64,000 nucleotides of DNA from Haemophilus massiliensis (GTDB lineage: Bacteria; Pseudomonadota; Gammaproteobacteria; Enterobacterales; Pasteurellaceae). The notes under the pieces were generated by a model. It had not been told where the DNA came from and made no database searches. It was given only the letters and a program-made list of their open reading frames with translations. Where the stretch lies: NCBI GenBank assembly GCA_000752995.2, contig LM994636.1, forward strand, positions 201,809 through 265,808, written 5' to 3'. Below, piece after piece: positions 1 to 7,846 of this stretch. The first letter of the stretch is position 1. Every line of letters begins with the position of its first letter. A program made the position numbers and the translations under genes.

Positions 1-32
1 CGGAAACGGAAACGGAAACGGAAACGGAAACG
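1..32 (+). repeat. GAAACG hexamer tandem repeat inside ftsY
   Basis: Five perfect in-frame copies of GAAACG run from position 3 to 32 and continue to the window edge, so the true number is unknown. They encode a Glu-Thr dipeptide repeat in the acidic N-terminal region of FtsY. Because the unit is six bases, copy-number changes would keep the reading frame. Confidence 0.9.
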
Positions 33-992
33 GCAGAAATCGTTTTTCAGCAACAGGAAAAACCGAGTGAGGGCGGCTTTTTCAGTCGTTTAGTGAAAGG
101 ATTATTAAAAACCAAGCAACATATCGGCGACGGTTTTCGTAATCTGTTTTCCGGTAAAAAAATCGATGACGATCTGTTTGAAGCACTGGAAGAGCAATTG
201 CTCATCGCCGACATCGGCGTACCGACCACCGCCAAAATTATTGATAACCTGACTCAGCACGCCAGCCGTAAACAACTAAAAGATGCTGAGTTGCTGTACC
301 AGCAATTGAAAACCGAATTAGCCGATATTTTGCGGCCGGTGGAACAACCGTTGCGGATTGATAACCAAAAAAAACCATATGTGATTTTAATGGTCGGCGT
401 TAACGGTGTAGGGAAAACCACCACAATCGGCAAACTTGCCCGCCAGTTTCGCCAACAAGGTAAATCGGTGATGTTGGCCGCAGGCGATACGTTTCGCGCC
501 GCGGCGGTAGAACAGCTGCAAGTTTGGGGGGAGCGCAATCATATTCCGGTAATTGCACAAAGCACAGGCTCGGATTCGGCATCGGTGATTTTCGATGCAA
601 TGCAATCCGCCGCGGCGCGTAATATCGATATTCTGATCGCCGACACGGCAGGACGTTTACAAAATAAAAATAATCTGATGGACGAGCTGAAAAAAATTGT
701 TCGTGTCATGAAAAAATATGACGACAGCGCGCCCCATGAAATTATGTTGACCTTAGATGCCGGCACCGGACAAAATGCAATTAGTCAGGCGAAACTGTTT
801 AATGAAGCCGTGGGACTGACCGGTATCAGCCTGACTAAACTGGACGGCACGGCAAAAGGCGGGGTGATTTTTGCTATCGCCGATCAGTTTAAGTTGCCGA
901 TCCGTTATATCGGGGTCGGCGAAAAAATCGAAGACCTGCGCGAGTTTCGGGCAAATGAATTTATTGATGCGCTGTTTGCTAGTGAAGAATAA
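1..992 (+). CDS. ftsY: Signal recognition particle receptor FtsY (5' end outside window)
   Basis: FtsY is the membrane-associated SRP receptor GTPase that docks ribosome-nascent chain complexes at the Sec translocon. The reading frame is open from the left edge (first full codon at 3), so the gene is partial; an internal Met at 93 is not the start. Visible are the variable acidic region with Glu-Thr repeats, then the NG domain: P-loop GVNGVGKTT (about 390-420), DTFRAAA, the G3 box DTAGR, the G4 box TKLD followed by GTAKGG, and the C-terminal GVGEKIEDL. It is followed after only 31 bases by the aryl polyene cluster, with no terminator seen, so the two may be co-transcribed. In E. coli and H. 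influenzae ftsY is followed by ftsE. Confidence 0.97.
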   Translation, partial: ETETETETETAEIVFQQQEKPSEGGFFSRLVKGLLKTKQHIGDGFRNLFSGKKIDDDLFEALEEQLLIADIGVPTTAKIIDNLTQHASRKQLKDAELLYQQLKTELADILRPVEQPLRIDNQKKPYVILMVGVNGVGKTTTIGKLARQFRQQGKSVMLAAGDTFRAAAVEQLQVWGERNHIPVIAQSTGSDSASVIFDAMQSAAARNIDILIADTAGRLQNKNNLMDELKKIVRVMKKYDDSAPHEIMLTLDAGTGQNAISQAKLFNEAVGLTGISLTKLDGTAKGGVIFAIADQFKLPIRYIGVGEKIEDLREFRANEFIDALFASEE

Positions 993-1023
993 CCGGTATT
1001 TCGTATTTTGTATGTAAAAAATT

Positions 1024-1767
1024 ATGCAACAACAGGTTTGTCATTTTTCGTTTGATATTACGGACTGGAAAATTGTCTGTAATCGACCGCTCTTTCCCGC
1101 TGACTGGCGTAAGGGCGAGTCACATTGGTGCACCACCGTGGCTCAGCGGGAGACGATTATGCCGCCGCTTGATTTTTTGCCGCCGTTAAAACGCCGCCGC
1201 TTAAGTAATGCCGCCCGGCTGTTCTTTGCCGCCGCTTGGCCTCTGACAGAACAGGAAAGCAATATTCCGGTGGTATATGCCTCATTCAACAGTGAAATCA
1301 ACCGCAGTTTTATGTTATGGCAACAGTTATGGCAAGAAGGCGACATTTCACCCACATCTTTCAGTTTATCGGTTCACAACGCGTTGGTAGGGCAGTGGTC
1401 GGAAATCCGCGGGGTTAAACAGGAATGTACGGCAATTAGCGCGAATAAAGATAATCTTGAAACGGCGCTGATGGAAGCTTATCTGTTATTAAATGACGGC
1501 GCTCAGCGCGTGTTAGTGGTGACGGCAGAATCACCGTTATCGGAAAAATATCATGTACAACCTGTTTTCCGGCATCCTTTTTCCTATGCACTGGCTCTAT
1601 TGGTGGAACGAGGGGAACAATACCACCTGAGCTTGCATTCACAAGCTGCACCGCAGACGTCATGTATCGATAACACGTTAAGTTGGGTGAAACAGCAGTA
1701 TCTGACTGAAGTGCGCTGGCAGACACCGAGTTCCGGCGGAGGCTATTGGCAATGGCAGAAAAGCTAG
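1024..1767 (+). CDS. apeC: Beta-ketoacyl synthase-like chain length factor of aryl polyene cluster
   Basis: The protein has 247 residues and resembles the short ketosynthase-like 'chain length factor' proteins (ketoacyl-synt_2 type) found in aryl polyene clusters. They pair with the true ketosynthase and help set polyene length. It lacks the TACTS-type active-site cysteine loop seen in the two ketosynthases at 11768 and 14185, which fits a non-catalytic partner. A conserved stretch ending VLVVTAESPL is typical of the thiolase fold. It is the first gene of the cluster, 31 bases after ftsY, and its 3' end overlaps the next gene by 16 bases. The letter name follows the published APE order and is an inference from sequence class and position. 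Confidence 0.8.
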   Translation: MQQQVCHFSFDITDWKIVCNRPLFPADWRKGESHWCTTVAQRETIMPPLDFLPPLKRRRLSNAARLFFAAAWPLTEQESNIPVVYASFNSEINRSFMLWQQLWQEGDISPTSFSLSVHNALVGQWSEIRGVKQECTAISANKDNLETALMEAYLLLNDGAQRVLVVTAESPLSEKYHVQPVFRHPFSYALALLVERGEQYHLSLHSQAAPQTSCIDNTLSWVKQQYLTEVRWQTPSSGGGYWQWQKS

Positions 1768-2513
1768 ATCAATTGAAACGATTGCTGGCGACGCTGTTCG
1801 GTTTCGTGTTATTCGGCATCGTCGGCGTAATTTTTCATCTTATTTTATATCCTTACACTAAAAATTATCCGCACAATAATTTAACCGTTCAACGGAAAGG
1901 GCGCCGCATCGTTGGTGCCGCCTGGCGTTTTTTTGTCCGTTATCTGCAATGCACCGGCATTCTGCAGGTGGAATATCACGGTTTCGAACGTTTGGGCAAA
2001 CCGGGACAACTGGTGTTGGCTAATCACCCTTCCTTATTGGATGTAGTATTGATTTTCAGTCGGATATCGCACTTTAACTGTGTTGTAAAAAAAGATTTAA
2101 TGTATAATCCGGCGATGAGTGCACCGATAAAAGCCTGCGGTTTTATTCCTAACATCGAATCGGAGGCATTGCTGGAGCAATGCCATGATATCTTGCAGCA
2201 ACAGGCACTGCTGCTTTTTCCCGAAGGCACACGAACCGACTGGGACGGCACTGTGAAGCTACATCGCGGTGCGGTGTCCATCGGTTTGCGCAGCGCGAAA
2301 GTGATTACGCCGGTGGTGATAAAAATGCAGCCGCTTAATTTCAAGAAAGGACAGCCGTGGTATCGTATTCCGGCGCGTACCATTCGTTACGAACTGACGG
2401 TAGGCGAAGATATTGATCCGCGCGACTGGTTGGCAGAAAAGCCGCTACCGATTGCTTCACGGCGTTTAAACGAATTTTTAGAAAATTATTTTAATACCTA
2501 TTCAAAGGACTAA
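1752..2513 (+). CDS. apeD: Lysophospholipid acyltransferase (PlsC family) of aryl polyene cluster
   Basis: A 253-residue membrane-anchored acyltransferase of the 1-acyl-glycerol-3-phosphate acyltransferase family. An N-terminal hydrophobic segment (about residues 15-35) is followed by the catalytic HX4D motif in NHPSLLD (about residues 91-97) and the acceptor-binding motif FPEGTR (about 156-161). In APE clusters this enzyme probably helps place the polyene or an acyl chain on a lipid. I chose ATG at 1752 over the in-frame TTG at 1746 because GGAGG at 1738-1742 is correctly spaced for the ATG. It overlaps the preceding gene and is 2 bases from the first ACP gene. Confidence 0.85.
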   Translation: MAEKLDQLKRLLATLFGFVLFGIVGVIFHLILYPYTKNYPHNNLTVQRKGRRIVGAAWRFFVRYLQCTGILQVEYHGFERLGKPGQLVLANHPSLLDVVLIFSRISHFNCVVKKDLMYNPAMSAPIKACGFIPNIESEALLEQCHDILQQQALLLFPEGTRTDWDGTVKLHRGAVSIGLRSAKVITPVVIKMQPLNFKKGQPWYRIPARTIRYELTVGEDIDPRDWLAEKPLPIASRRLNEFLENYFNTYSKD

Positions 2514-2515
2514 AA

Positions 2516-2773
2516 ATGGAACTTGAACTACAAATTAAACAATTAATCATTGATAGTCTTGCGTTGGAGGATATCCGCGCAGAAGAGATTGAAACTGACG
2601 CATCGCTGTTCGGTGATGACGGGTTAGGACTGGATTCAGTCGATGCACTGGAGTTGGGGTTAGCAATACAAAAAACCTTTGGATTGCAATTAAATAGTGA
2701 GCAGCACAATTTACGTGAACATTTCACCAGTGTTGCCACGCTGGCAGATTTTATCCGTTCGCAGCAAGCGTAG
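2516..2773 (+). CDS. apeE: Acyl carrier protein 1 of aryl polyene cluster
   Basis: An 85-residue acidic acyl carrier protein. The phosphopantetheine attachment serine is Ser41 in the motif GLDSVDALEL. It would carry the growing polyene as a thioester. It is followed 8 bases later by a second, diverged ACP; two tandem ACPs are a regular feature of aryl polyene clusters, where one is thought to carry the starter or elongating chain. The assignment as ApeE rather than ApeF rests only on gene order. Confidence 0.92.
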   Translation: MELELQIKQLIIDSLALEDIRAEEIETDASLFGDDGLGLDSVDALELGLAIQKTFGLQLNSEQHNLREHFTSVATLADFIRSQQA

Positions 2774-2781
2774 GGGGCAGC

Positions 2782-3027
2782 ATGACAGAACAGGAAATCC
2801 AACAGGTATTGACTGATGCCTTAGTGTCCTTATTTGAGGTGGATGCAGCACAGATAACACCAGAAACGAACTTATATACAGAGCTTGAGATCGACAGTAT
2901 TGATGCTATCGATCTGATTGACTATATCAAACGTCAGACCGGCTATAAATTACAGGCGGAAGATTTTCGCAATGTGCGGACTGTCAAAGATGTGATTGAG
3001 GCTGTCAAACGAATTAGTGCCGCCTAG
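2782..3027 (+). CDS. apeF: Acyl carrier protein 2 of aryl polyene cluster
   Basis: An 81-residue acyl carrier protein with the attachment serine at Ser39 in EIDSIDAIDL. It is only distantly similar to the ACP immediately upstream, so the two probably have separate roles rather than being a recent duplication. The start at ATG 2782 has GGGGG at 2773-2777 as ribosome binding site. It lies 17 bases before the fused dehydratase gene. Confidence 0.92.
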   Translation: MTEQEIQQVLTDALVSLFEVDAAQITPETNLYTELEIDSIDAIDLIDYIKRQTGYKLQAEDFRNVRTVKDVIEAVKRISAA

Positions 3028-3044
3028 TGCAGGAATGAAGGTAA

Positions 3045-3686
3045 ATGTCTTGTACGGATTTACAACATCTATTATGGAGGCATCACTGGATTGCGGAATG
3101 CCATGTGGTTACGCATCCTGTTGACAATGTGCCGGCTGCACTAACGTTGCTGAACGCTGATGGAATTGCCGCATTTCGAACGCAAGGACGCGCTTTTGTG
3201 CTCAAAATGCTGAAAACTTATCTGGCAGAAAAAAAACAAAGTACAACGGTTATTCCCTGCTACTGGCATCTCAGTGCGTTTTTGCCCGGTTATAGCCAGG
3301 CTCAAGTGCGGTGCAAATCGGAACATTTTTGGGCTAATGCACTGGATGAGCCGATTTGGCTGACACACCAACAGCAAGGCGAAACATGGGGGTTCAATGC
3401 GATTGTGCCGCTTGAGCTAAAATTCTTTGTAGGACATTTTCCCGCTTTTCCGCTGGTTCCGGGGGCTGTGGAATTACAATGGATTATGGGTTTAATCAGG
3501 CAATATTGTGGTGTGAGACAACCTGTTTTACGCTTTGATAATCTGAAATTTCAGAAATTTTTGCGTCCCAATGACAGTCTGGAAATTACGCTTAAACGGG
3601 AACAAGAAAAGCATCGTGTACGCTTTCAGTTAATGACCGAAGGCGAAACTTGCGCCAGCGGATGGGGGGTATTTCATGCTGAATAG
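3045..3686 (+). CDS. apeI: ApeI-like hotdog dehydratase with N-terminal degenerate AMP-ligase C-subdomain
   Basis: A 213-residue two-part protein. Residues about 97-213 form a FabZ/ApeI-like hotdog domain with the active-site motif GHFPAFPLVPGA (His131); it should dehydrate 3-hydroxyacyl-ACP to make the conjugated double bonds. At the position of the FabZ catalytic glutamate I read Gln145, with Glu143 two residues before. Residues about 16-95 align almost without gaps to the C-terminal subdomain of the acyl synthetase encoded at 4361-5692 (its residues 355-431), sharing HP, GIAAF, GR, a TxLA motif, PxxW, LP and SQA. The synthetase's predicted catalytic lysine (SQAKIRR) is replaced by glutamine here (SQAQVRC), so the extra domain is probably not an active ligase part. 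The 3' end overlaps the next gene by 11 bases. Confidence 0.82.
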   Translation: MSCTDLQHLLWRHHWIAECHVVTHPVDNVPAALTLLNADGIAAFRTQGRAFVLKMLKTYLAEKKQSTTVIPCYWHLSAFLPGYSQAQVRCKSEHFWANALDEPIWLTHQQQGETWGFNAIVPLELKFFVGHFPAFPLVPGAVELQWIMGLIRQYCGVRQPVLRFDNLKFQKFLRPNDSLEITLKREQEKHRVRFQLMTEGETCASGWGVFHAE

Positions 3687-4242
3687 CGCGCGAATACTGA
3701 TCAATTTTATTCTCATCGTGTTCAGTGCAGCTTATCCTTTACTTTGGTTGTTTGCTGCGGCGCAGCAACCCGCTTTGTTATCCAATTTACTCTATTTTCT
3801 CGCTTTGTTATGGGGCATTAAAGGCATCTTGCAGAAAACCGGTGGGCAGAGAACCATTGCATTTGTTATGGCGGGGTTGCTGACACTGATTGCTTTGACC
3901 CGCACAATCGGTATTATGTATTGGTATCCTGTGCTTATTAATGGCGGTATGCTGATGCTTTTCGGTGGCAGTTTGCTGACTTCTCGTTCCGCAGTGGAAC
4001 GTCTGGCTCGCGTACGGGAGCCTGACTTGTCGCCACGTGCAGTTATTTATACCCGTAAAGTTACGCTATTATGGTGCGGTTTCTTTTTGTTTAATATTAT
4101 TGTAAACAGCCTGTTTGTGGTGAGCCATCAATATGACTATTGGGCATGGTTCAGTGGTGTGATTTCATATATTTTAATGGGGCTATTGATGGGGTGCGAA
4201 TGGTATGTCAGACAACAAATTATCAATAAATCACATACATAA
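3676..4242 (+). CDS. Polytopic inner-membrane protein of aryl polyene cluster (COG4648-like)
   Basis: A 188-residue hydrophobic protein with about five or six predicted transmembrane segments (roughly residues 7-27, 35-50, 58-75, 80-97, 132-155 and 160-177). Proteins of this kind sit between the ACPs and the acyl synthetase in aryl polyene clusters and are probably involved in lipid attachment or transport at the inner membrane, but no catalytic motif is visible. ATG at 3676 lies inside the end of the dehydratase gene, which suggests translational coupling. It is followed by the longest intergenic gap in the first half of the cluster (118 bases). Confidence 0.75.
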   Translation: MLNSARILINFILIVFSAAYPLLWLFAAAQQPALLSNLLYFLALLWGIKGILQKTGGQRTIAFVMAGLLTLIALTRTIGIMYWYPVLINGGMLMLFGGSLLTSRSAVERLARVREPDLSPRAVIYTRKVTLLWCGFFLFNIIVNSLFVVSHQYDYWAWFSGVISYILMGLLMGCEWYVRQQIINKSHT

Positions 4243-4285
4243 TTCGTGTCGCAAATATTCTCAAATTCTGTGCACGATGTTAAAA

Positions 4286-4317
4286 TTGACACTGAATTAT
4301 CAACAGACCAAATGTAT
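4286..4317 (+). promoter_or_regulatory. Possible weak internal promoter
   Basis: A perfect -35 hexamer TTGACA lies at 4286-4291 in the 118-base gap before the acyl synthetase gene. The best -10 candidates (CAAATG at 17 bases, AATGTA at 19 bases) are poor, so this is only a suggestion that the middle of the cluster has its own promoter. Confidence 0.25.
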
Positions 4318-4360
4318 TGTCTGTCGTATTTTCTGATACTGACGGGCTACTAACATCACG

Positions 4361-5692
4361 ATGAATAACGAAATACTGTCTTCTTCCGTTTTTCTGCCGG
4401 ATCGCCGTATGTTATGCGCGCCGCCGGATTTTATTTATCGCGTGCAGCAGCTTGCCTACAAACTTCAACAGGATCGTATCCGTACTGCAGCATTATGGCT
4501 GGAAAACTGCACAGAGTTTTCCTGTGCATTGTTGGCTTGTCTGGAAGCAAAGGTTGATGTCTTGTTGCCGCCGAATCTGTTGGCAGAAAACCGCCGCTGG
4601 GTGGCGAAAAATGCAGATCTTTTTTTGACCGAGTCGAATTTTACGCAATACGCCCTCTCTCATAAACTGCTGCCAAAACCACCGCACTTTACATTGGTTC
4701 CCGATATACAGAATCAGACACAAATCCGGCCGAAAACTTCCGGCAGCAGAGGGGAAGCGAAAATTGTGGTGAAAACCGCACAGCAAATGTGGCATGAAGC
4801 GCTGGCACTGCGGGAAATCCTGCCCTTTAACGAACATATTTATTTGCTCGGTAGCGTGAGTACACAACATCTTTATGGTTTGACTTTCCGGGTGTTTTTG
4901 CCACTTGTAGCGGGTTGGCGTGTGAGTAATGCGCAGCTGCTTTATCCCGATGATTTAATCGCGGCAAGTTGTGGCTGTCAGACTACGGAAAAAGTTCTGT
5001 GGATCAGCAGCCCGACTTTATTGACTAATCTGAATTTGGCTGATCCCGCGCTAATGCGGATTCCGATGGCGGGCATTATTTCCTCCGGTGGTGCGCTGCC
5101 GGAAGCCTGTGGTAATGCGATACGCCGTAGTTTATCTGTTCCGGTGGTGGAAATTTACGGCAGCAGCGAAACCGGCGTCATTGCCCGTCGTACTGACCAC
5201 GGCTTCTGGCAGCCGATGCCTGAAAGCCGGATTGGCAGAGATAAACGTGGTGCGTTATGGGTGGAATCGCCTTGGTTTAGCGGACGTGAACAAACTGAAG
5301 ACGCAGTGGAAATGTCAGTGCAGGGTTTTCAATTGTCAGGACGATTGGATCGTATCGTAAAGGCTGGTGATAAACGGGTTTCCTTAGTGAAAATTGAGCA
5401 CGATTTAGGTATGCATCCTTATGTGCGCGATTGTTATGTCGGGCTGCATCCGGAAAAACAACGTCCGGTGGCTTGGATCGCATTAACAGAAGCGGGAATT
5501 GCTGCATTTAAACAGCTTGGGCGAAAGGCACTGATTATCACCTTCAGAACCTTTCTCGCACCGAAACAGGAAGCTTTTGCGTTACCGCGTTTCTGGCGTT
5601 TCTGTGAACAATTGCCGCGCGACAGCCAGGCGAAAATCCGACGAGCAGATTTTGTTACTGTTTGCCGTGCGATACGGGATGAGGTGAACTGA
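4361..5692 (+). CDS. apeH: Acyl-CoA/ACP synthetase (ANL superfamily) of aryl polyene cluster
   Basis: A 443-residue AMP-forming ligase. It should activate the aryl starter acid, or a fatty acid, and load it on an ACP. The phosphate-binding loop is TSGSRGEAK (about residue 126), a variant of the usual TSGSTGxPK; the A5-type motif is YGSSETG (about residue 264); and the C-terminal subdomain contains the predicted catalytic lysine K425 in SQAKIRR. A copy of this C-terminal subdomain, without the lysine, is fused to the dehydratase at 3045-3686. The stop overlaps the start of the glycosyltransferase (ATGA). The substrate cannot be read from the sequence. Confidence 0.86.
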   Translation: MNNEILSSSVFLPDRRMLCAPPDFIYRVQQLAYKLQQDRIRTAALWLENCTEFSCALLACLEAKVDVLLPPNLLAENRRWVAKNADLFLTESNFTQYALSHKLLPKPPHFTLVPDIQNQTQIRPKTSGSRGEAKIVVKTAQQMWHEALALREILPFNEHIYLLGSVSTQHLYGLTFRVFLPLVAGWRVSNAQLLYPDDLIAASCGCQTTEKVLWISSPTLLTNLNLADPALMRIPMAGIISSGGALPEACGNAIRRSLSVPVVEIYGSSETGVIARRTDHGFWQPMPESRIGRDKRGALWVESPWFSGREQTEDAVEMSVQGFQLSGRLDRIVKAGDKRVSLVKIEHDLGMHPYVRDCYVGLHPEKQRPVAWIALTEAGIAAFKQLGRKALIITFRTFLAPKQEAFALPRFWRFCEQLPRDSQAKIRRADFVTVCRAIRDEVN

Positions 5693-6423
5693 TGAATGAC
5701 ATCATCAAAGTAGTGGCAGTGATTCCTCATTATAATCATTCGGATACTGTGAGTGCAGTAACTGACGCGTTACTGGCATTGAATTTACCAGTATGGATTG
5801 TGGATGACGGTTCTGATGAGCCGCATCGGGCGGTTTTGCGCGAGCTGCAACGCAATGCATCGGTGAATGTTATTTTTTGTGCGCACAACGGCGGTAAAGG
5901 AAGTGCGGTGAAAGCCGGATTTAAACAGGCGTTGCAGGCCGGGTTTACCCATGCTATCCAAGTGGATGCTGACGGGCAGCATCAGCTGCAGGACGCTCGT
6001 AATATGTGTCAGAAAATGCACGAAAATCCCACCGCACTTATTTGTGGTCGTCCGCTGTATGGTGCGGATGCACCGAAATCCCGCCTATACGGGCGAAAAA
6101 TCAGCAATTTCTGGATTGCATTAAATACCGTTTCTTTCGATATTCCTGATGGTATGTGCGGTTTTCGTCTATATCCGTTAGCGTCAACAGTGCAGCTGAT
6201 TAATGAAGAATATGTCGGCGATGGTATGGATTTCGATATTGAGATACTGGTACGTTGCCATTGGCGTAAAATGCCCATGATTTGGCTGGATACGCCGGTG
6301 CGGTATGGGCGTGATGGCATTTCCCATTTTCGCCCTTGGGCGGATAACTGGTTGTTGAGTAAAATGCATGCCCGTTTGTTTTTTGGCATGCTGGCACGTC
6401 TGTTTAAGGGGAAAAGGCGATGA
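5692..6423 (+). CDS. Family 2 glycosyltransferase of aryl polyene cluster
   Basis: A 243-residue single-domain GT-A fold glycosyltransferase. The start VAVIPHYNH, the IVDDGS motif and the DXD-type metal-binding VDADGQHQ (about residues 91-98) are clear. It probably uses a nucleotide sugar or polyprenyl-phosphate sugar to decorate the polyene or its lipid anchor. ATG overlaps the synthetase stop by one base and its stop overlaps the acyltransferase start by four, so the three are translationally coupled. In some related clusters a glycosyltransferase and an acyltransferase are joined in one protein; here they are separate genes. Confidence 0.86.
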   Translation: MNDIIKVVAVIPHYNHSDTVSAVTDALLALNLPVWIVDDGSDEPHRAVLRELQRNASVNVIFCAHNGGKGSAVKAGFKQALQAGFTHAIQVDADGQHQLQDARNMCQKMHENPTALICGRPLYGADAPKSRLYGRKISNFWIALNTVSFDIPDGMCGFRLYPLASTVQLINEEYVGDGMDFDIEILVRCHWRKMPMIWLDTPVRYGRDGISHFRPWADNWLLSKMHARLFFGMLARLFKGKRR

Positions 6424-7346
6424 ATGAACAACATTGGGCGCGGCAGACAGAAAGAGGAAACAGGGTTTTCCTGCATCTTACTCGGCTGATTGTACTATAT
6501 TTTCCGTTGCCAGTGATCCGCTTTGTCACTTTTTGGATCGTGCTGTATTTTTTTCTAACATCGCGCCTGATGCGAAAATATATTGCTGTTTATCAGCAAC
6601 GTTTATGCCAGACGTGTCCCTCTGTTGATTTGCCGGCTCATGCAGTTTTTCGCCAGTTTTTAAATTTTGGCGAGGCGATTGCTGATCGCTTTGCTGTCTG
6701 GCAGGGGAAAATCCGCCATCGAGATGTGATCATTGATGATCAGGATAACCTTTGTGAGGAGATGAACGCTGTCGGGAAGCGAGGACAGATTCTGCTGTGT
6801 GCGCATTTCGGCAATGTCGAAATTAGTCGTGCGTTGATTAAAAACGAACGACATCCTAATTTTTGCTTAAACATACTGGTGCATCACCGCCATGCGGCTG
6901 CATTTAATCGGGCACTGCATGCAGCGGGCGCAGACGAATTGTCGCTGATTCAGGTTGATGAACTGGATGCCCGGAAAATGCTAGAGTTGCATCAGCGTAT
7001 TGAGCGTGGCGAGTGGATTGCTATTGCCGGCGATCGTATTCCGCTACACGGTGAAAAAACCGAAACCGTGAACTTTCTTGGACAAAGTGCGGTGTTTCCG
7101 CAAGGGGTTTGGTTGTTGTCAAGTCTGTTGAAGGCGCCGGTGAACACTATCTTTTGCTTAAAAGAACAAGGACGTTATCGCCTGCAGTTGCGGCGTTTTT
7201 GCCCCGCAATCGCTGGACGGGGAGAGATTCGCAGACAGAACATTCATCAGACAATGCAAAAATATGCGGATGAGCTTGCTAAAGAATGTGCAAAAAATCC
7301 GCTATTATGGTTTAATTTTTATGATTTTTGGAATAGGCAACCATAA
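6420..7346 (+). CDS. LpxL/HtrB-like lipid acyltransferase of aryl polyene cluster
   Basis: A 308-residue protein of the lysophospholipid acyltransferase superfamily, nearest to the late lipid A acyltransferases LpxL/LpxM. An N-terminal transmembrane anchor (about residues 20-42) precedes the catalytic motif HFGNVE (HX4E, His129), and a second conserved region AGDRIP follows at about 202-207. It probably transfers an acyl or aryl-polyene chain from ACP to a lipid. It overlaps the glycosyltransferase gene by four bases. It is unlikely to be a true lipid A enzyme given its place inside the polyene cluster. Confidence 0.83.
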   Translation: MNEQHWARQTERGNRVFLHLTRLIVLYFPLPVIRFVTFWIVLYFFLTSRLMRKYIAVYQQRLCQTCPSVDLPAHAVFRQFLNFGEAIADRFAVWQGKIRHRDVIIDDQDNLCEEMNAVGKRGQILLCAHFGNVEISRALIKNERHPNFCLNILVHHRHAAAFNRALHAAGADELSLIQVDELDARKMLELHQRIERGEWIAIAGDRIPLHGEKTETVNFLGQSAVFPQGVWLLSSLLKAPVNTIFCLKEQGRYRLQLRRFCPAIAGRGEIRRQNIHQTMQKYADELAKECAKNPLLWFNFYDFWNRQP

Positions 7347-7373
7347 CTTATCTTTTAATAACAGGAGTTCTCT

Positions 7374-7799
7374 ATGAAACTGACAAAAAATCTTGTACTG
7401 TCCTTGATTGCGTTGAGCTTAGCTGCCTGTTCAGCGCGGGATACCACCCATTATTATTCTATTGAGCAAGCATTAAATTCGTCTGAGGCTAAACAGGTGC
7501 TGGATCCGGCAATTCCGCTTTATTTTGCTAAATCCGTGCCGGGTAATGTGCTGGTTAAAGGTGCGGTTTCCAATCCGAAAACCAATGCCCTGAATAAAAG
7601 CGATGAAGAGGCCTGCCGCTGGGTATTTTTATCTGCCGTGAAACGCTTTCAGGACCGGGCGAAACAAGAAGGCGGCAGTAAAGTCAGCAATTTGGTGTCT
7701 TATTATAAGAAAAAAGAATATGCCAGTGCCGATAAATATGAATGTCATGCGGGAAGAACCATTGCTGGGGTGGCGTTAAAAGGCGATATTGTGAAGTAA
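7374..7799 (+). CDS. Small outer-membrane-type lipoprotein of aryl polyene cluster
   Basis: A 141-residue protein with a lipoprotein signal peptide ending in the lipobox LAAC (Cys at residue 19). The mature part has two further cysteines (in EEACRW and KYECHAG), possibly a disulfide. Similar proteins occur in aryl polyene clusters and are misleadingly named 'excinuclease ABC subunit A' in some databases; nothing in the sequence suggests DNA repair. ATG at 7374 has AGGAG at 7362-7366. A hairpin follows the stop. Its role may be in export or retention of the pigment, but that is inference from location. Confidence 0.8.
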   Translation: MKLTKNLVLSLIALSLAACSARDTTHYYSIEQALNSSEAKQVLDPAIPLYFAKSVPGNVLVKGAVSNPKTNALNKSDEEACRWVFLSAVKRFQDRAKQEGGSKVSNLVSYYKKKEYASADKYECHAGRTIAGVALKGDIVK

Positions 7800-7806
7800 T
7801 TTTTCC

Positions 7807-7833
7807 AGGTGCGCATGATACGCACCTATTTTG
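7807..7833 (+). terminator. Hairpin with short T tract inside the aryl polyene operon
   Basis: A perfect 7-bp stem (AGGTGCG at 7807-7813 with CGCACCT at 7821-7827, 7-base loop) followed by ATTTTGTG. It lies between the lipoprotein and thioesterase genes. The T tract is short, so it is more likely a partial terminator or RNA-processing/stabilising stem than a full stop. Confidence 0.45.
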
Positions 7834-7846
7834 TGTGAAGAGATTG

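Noticed and set aside
4286..4360. A strong internal promoter for the second half of the polyene cluster
   Set aside because: The -35 box is perfect but no matching -10 box exists at a proper distance, so it is listed only as a weak possibility.
4493..4870. Antisense open frame of 125 codons within the acyl synthetase gene
   Set aside because: Opposite strand of a gene with clear ANL motifs; no start signal or family match.
7742..7846. Upstream extension of the thioesterase gene
   Set aside because: The added 35 residues overlap the lipoprotein gene and run through a hairpin; ATG 7847 has a proper ribosome binding site.
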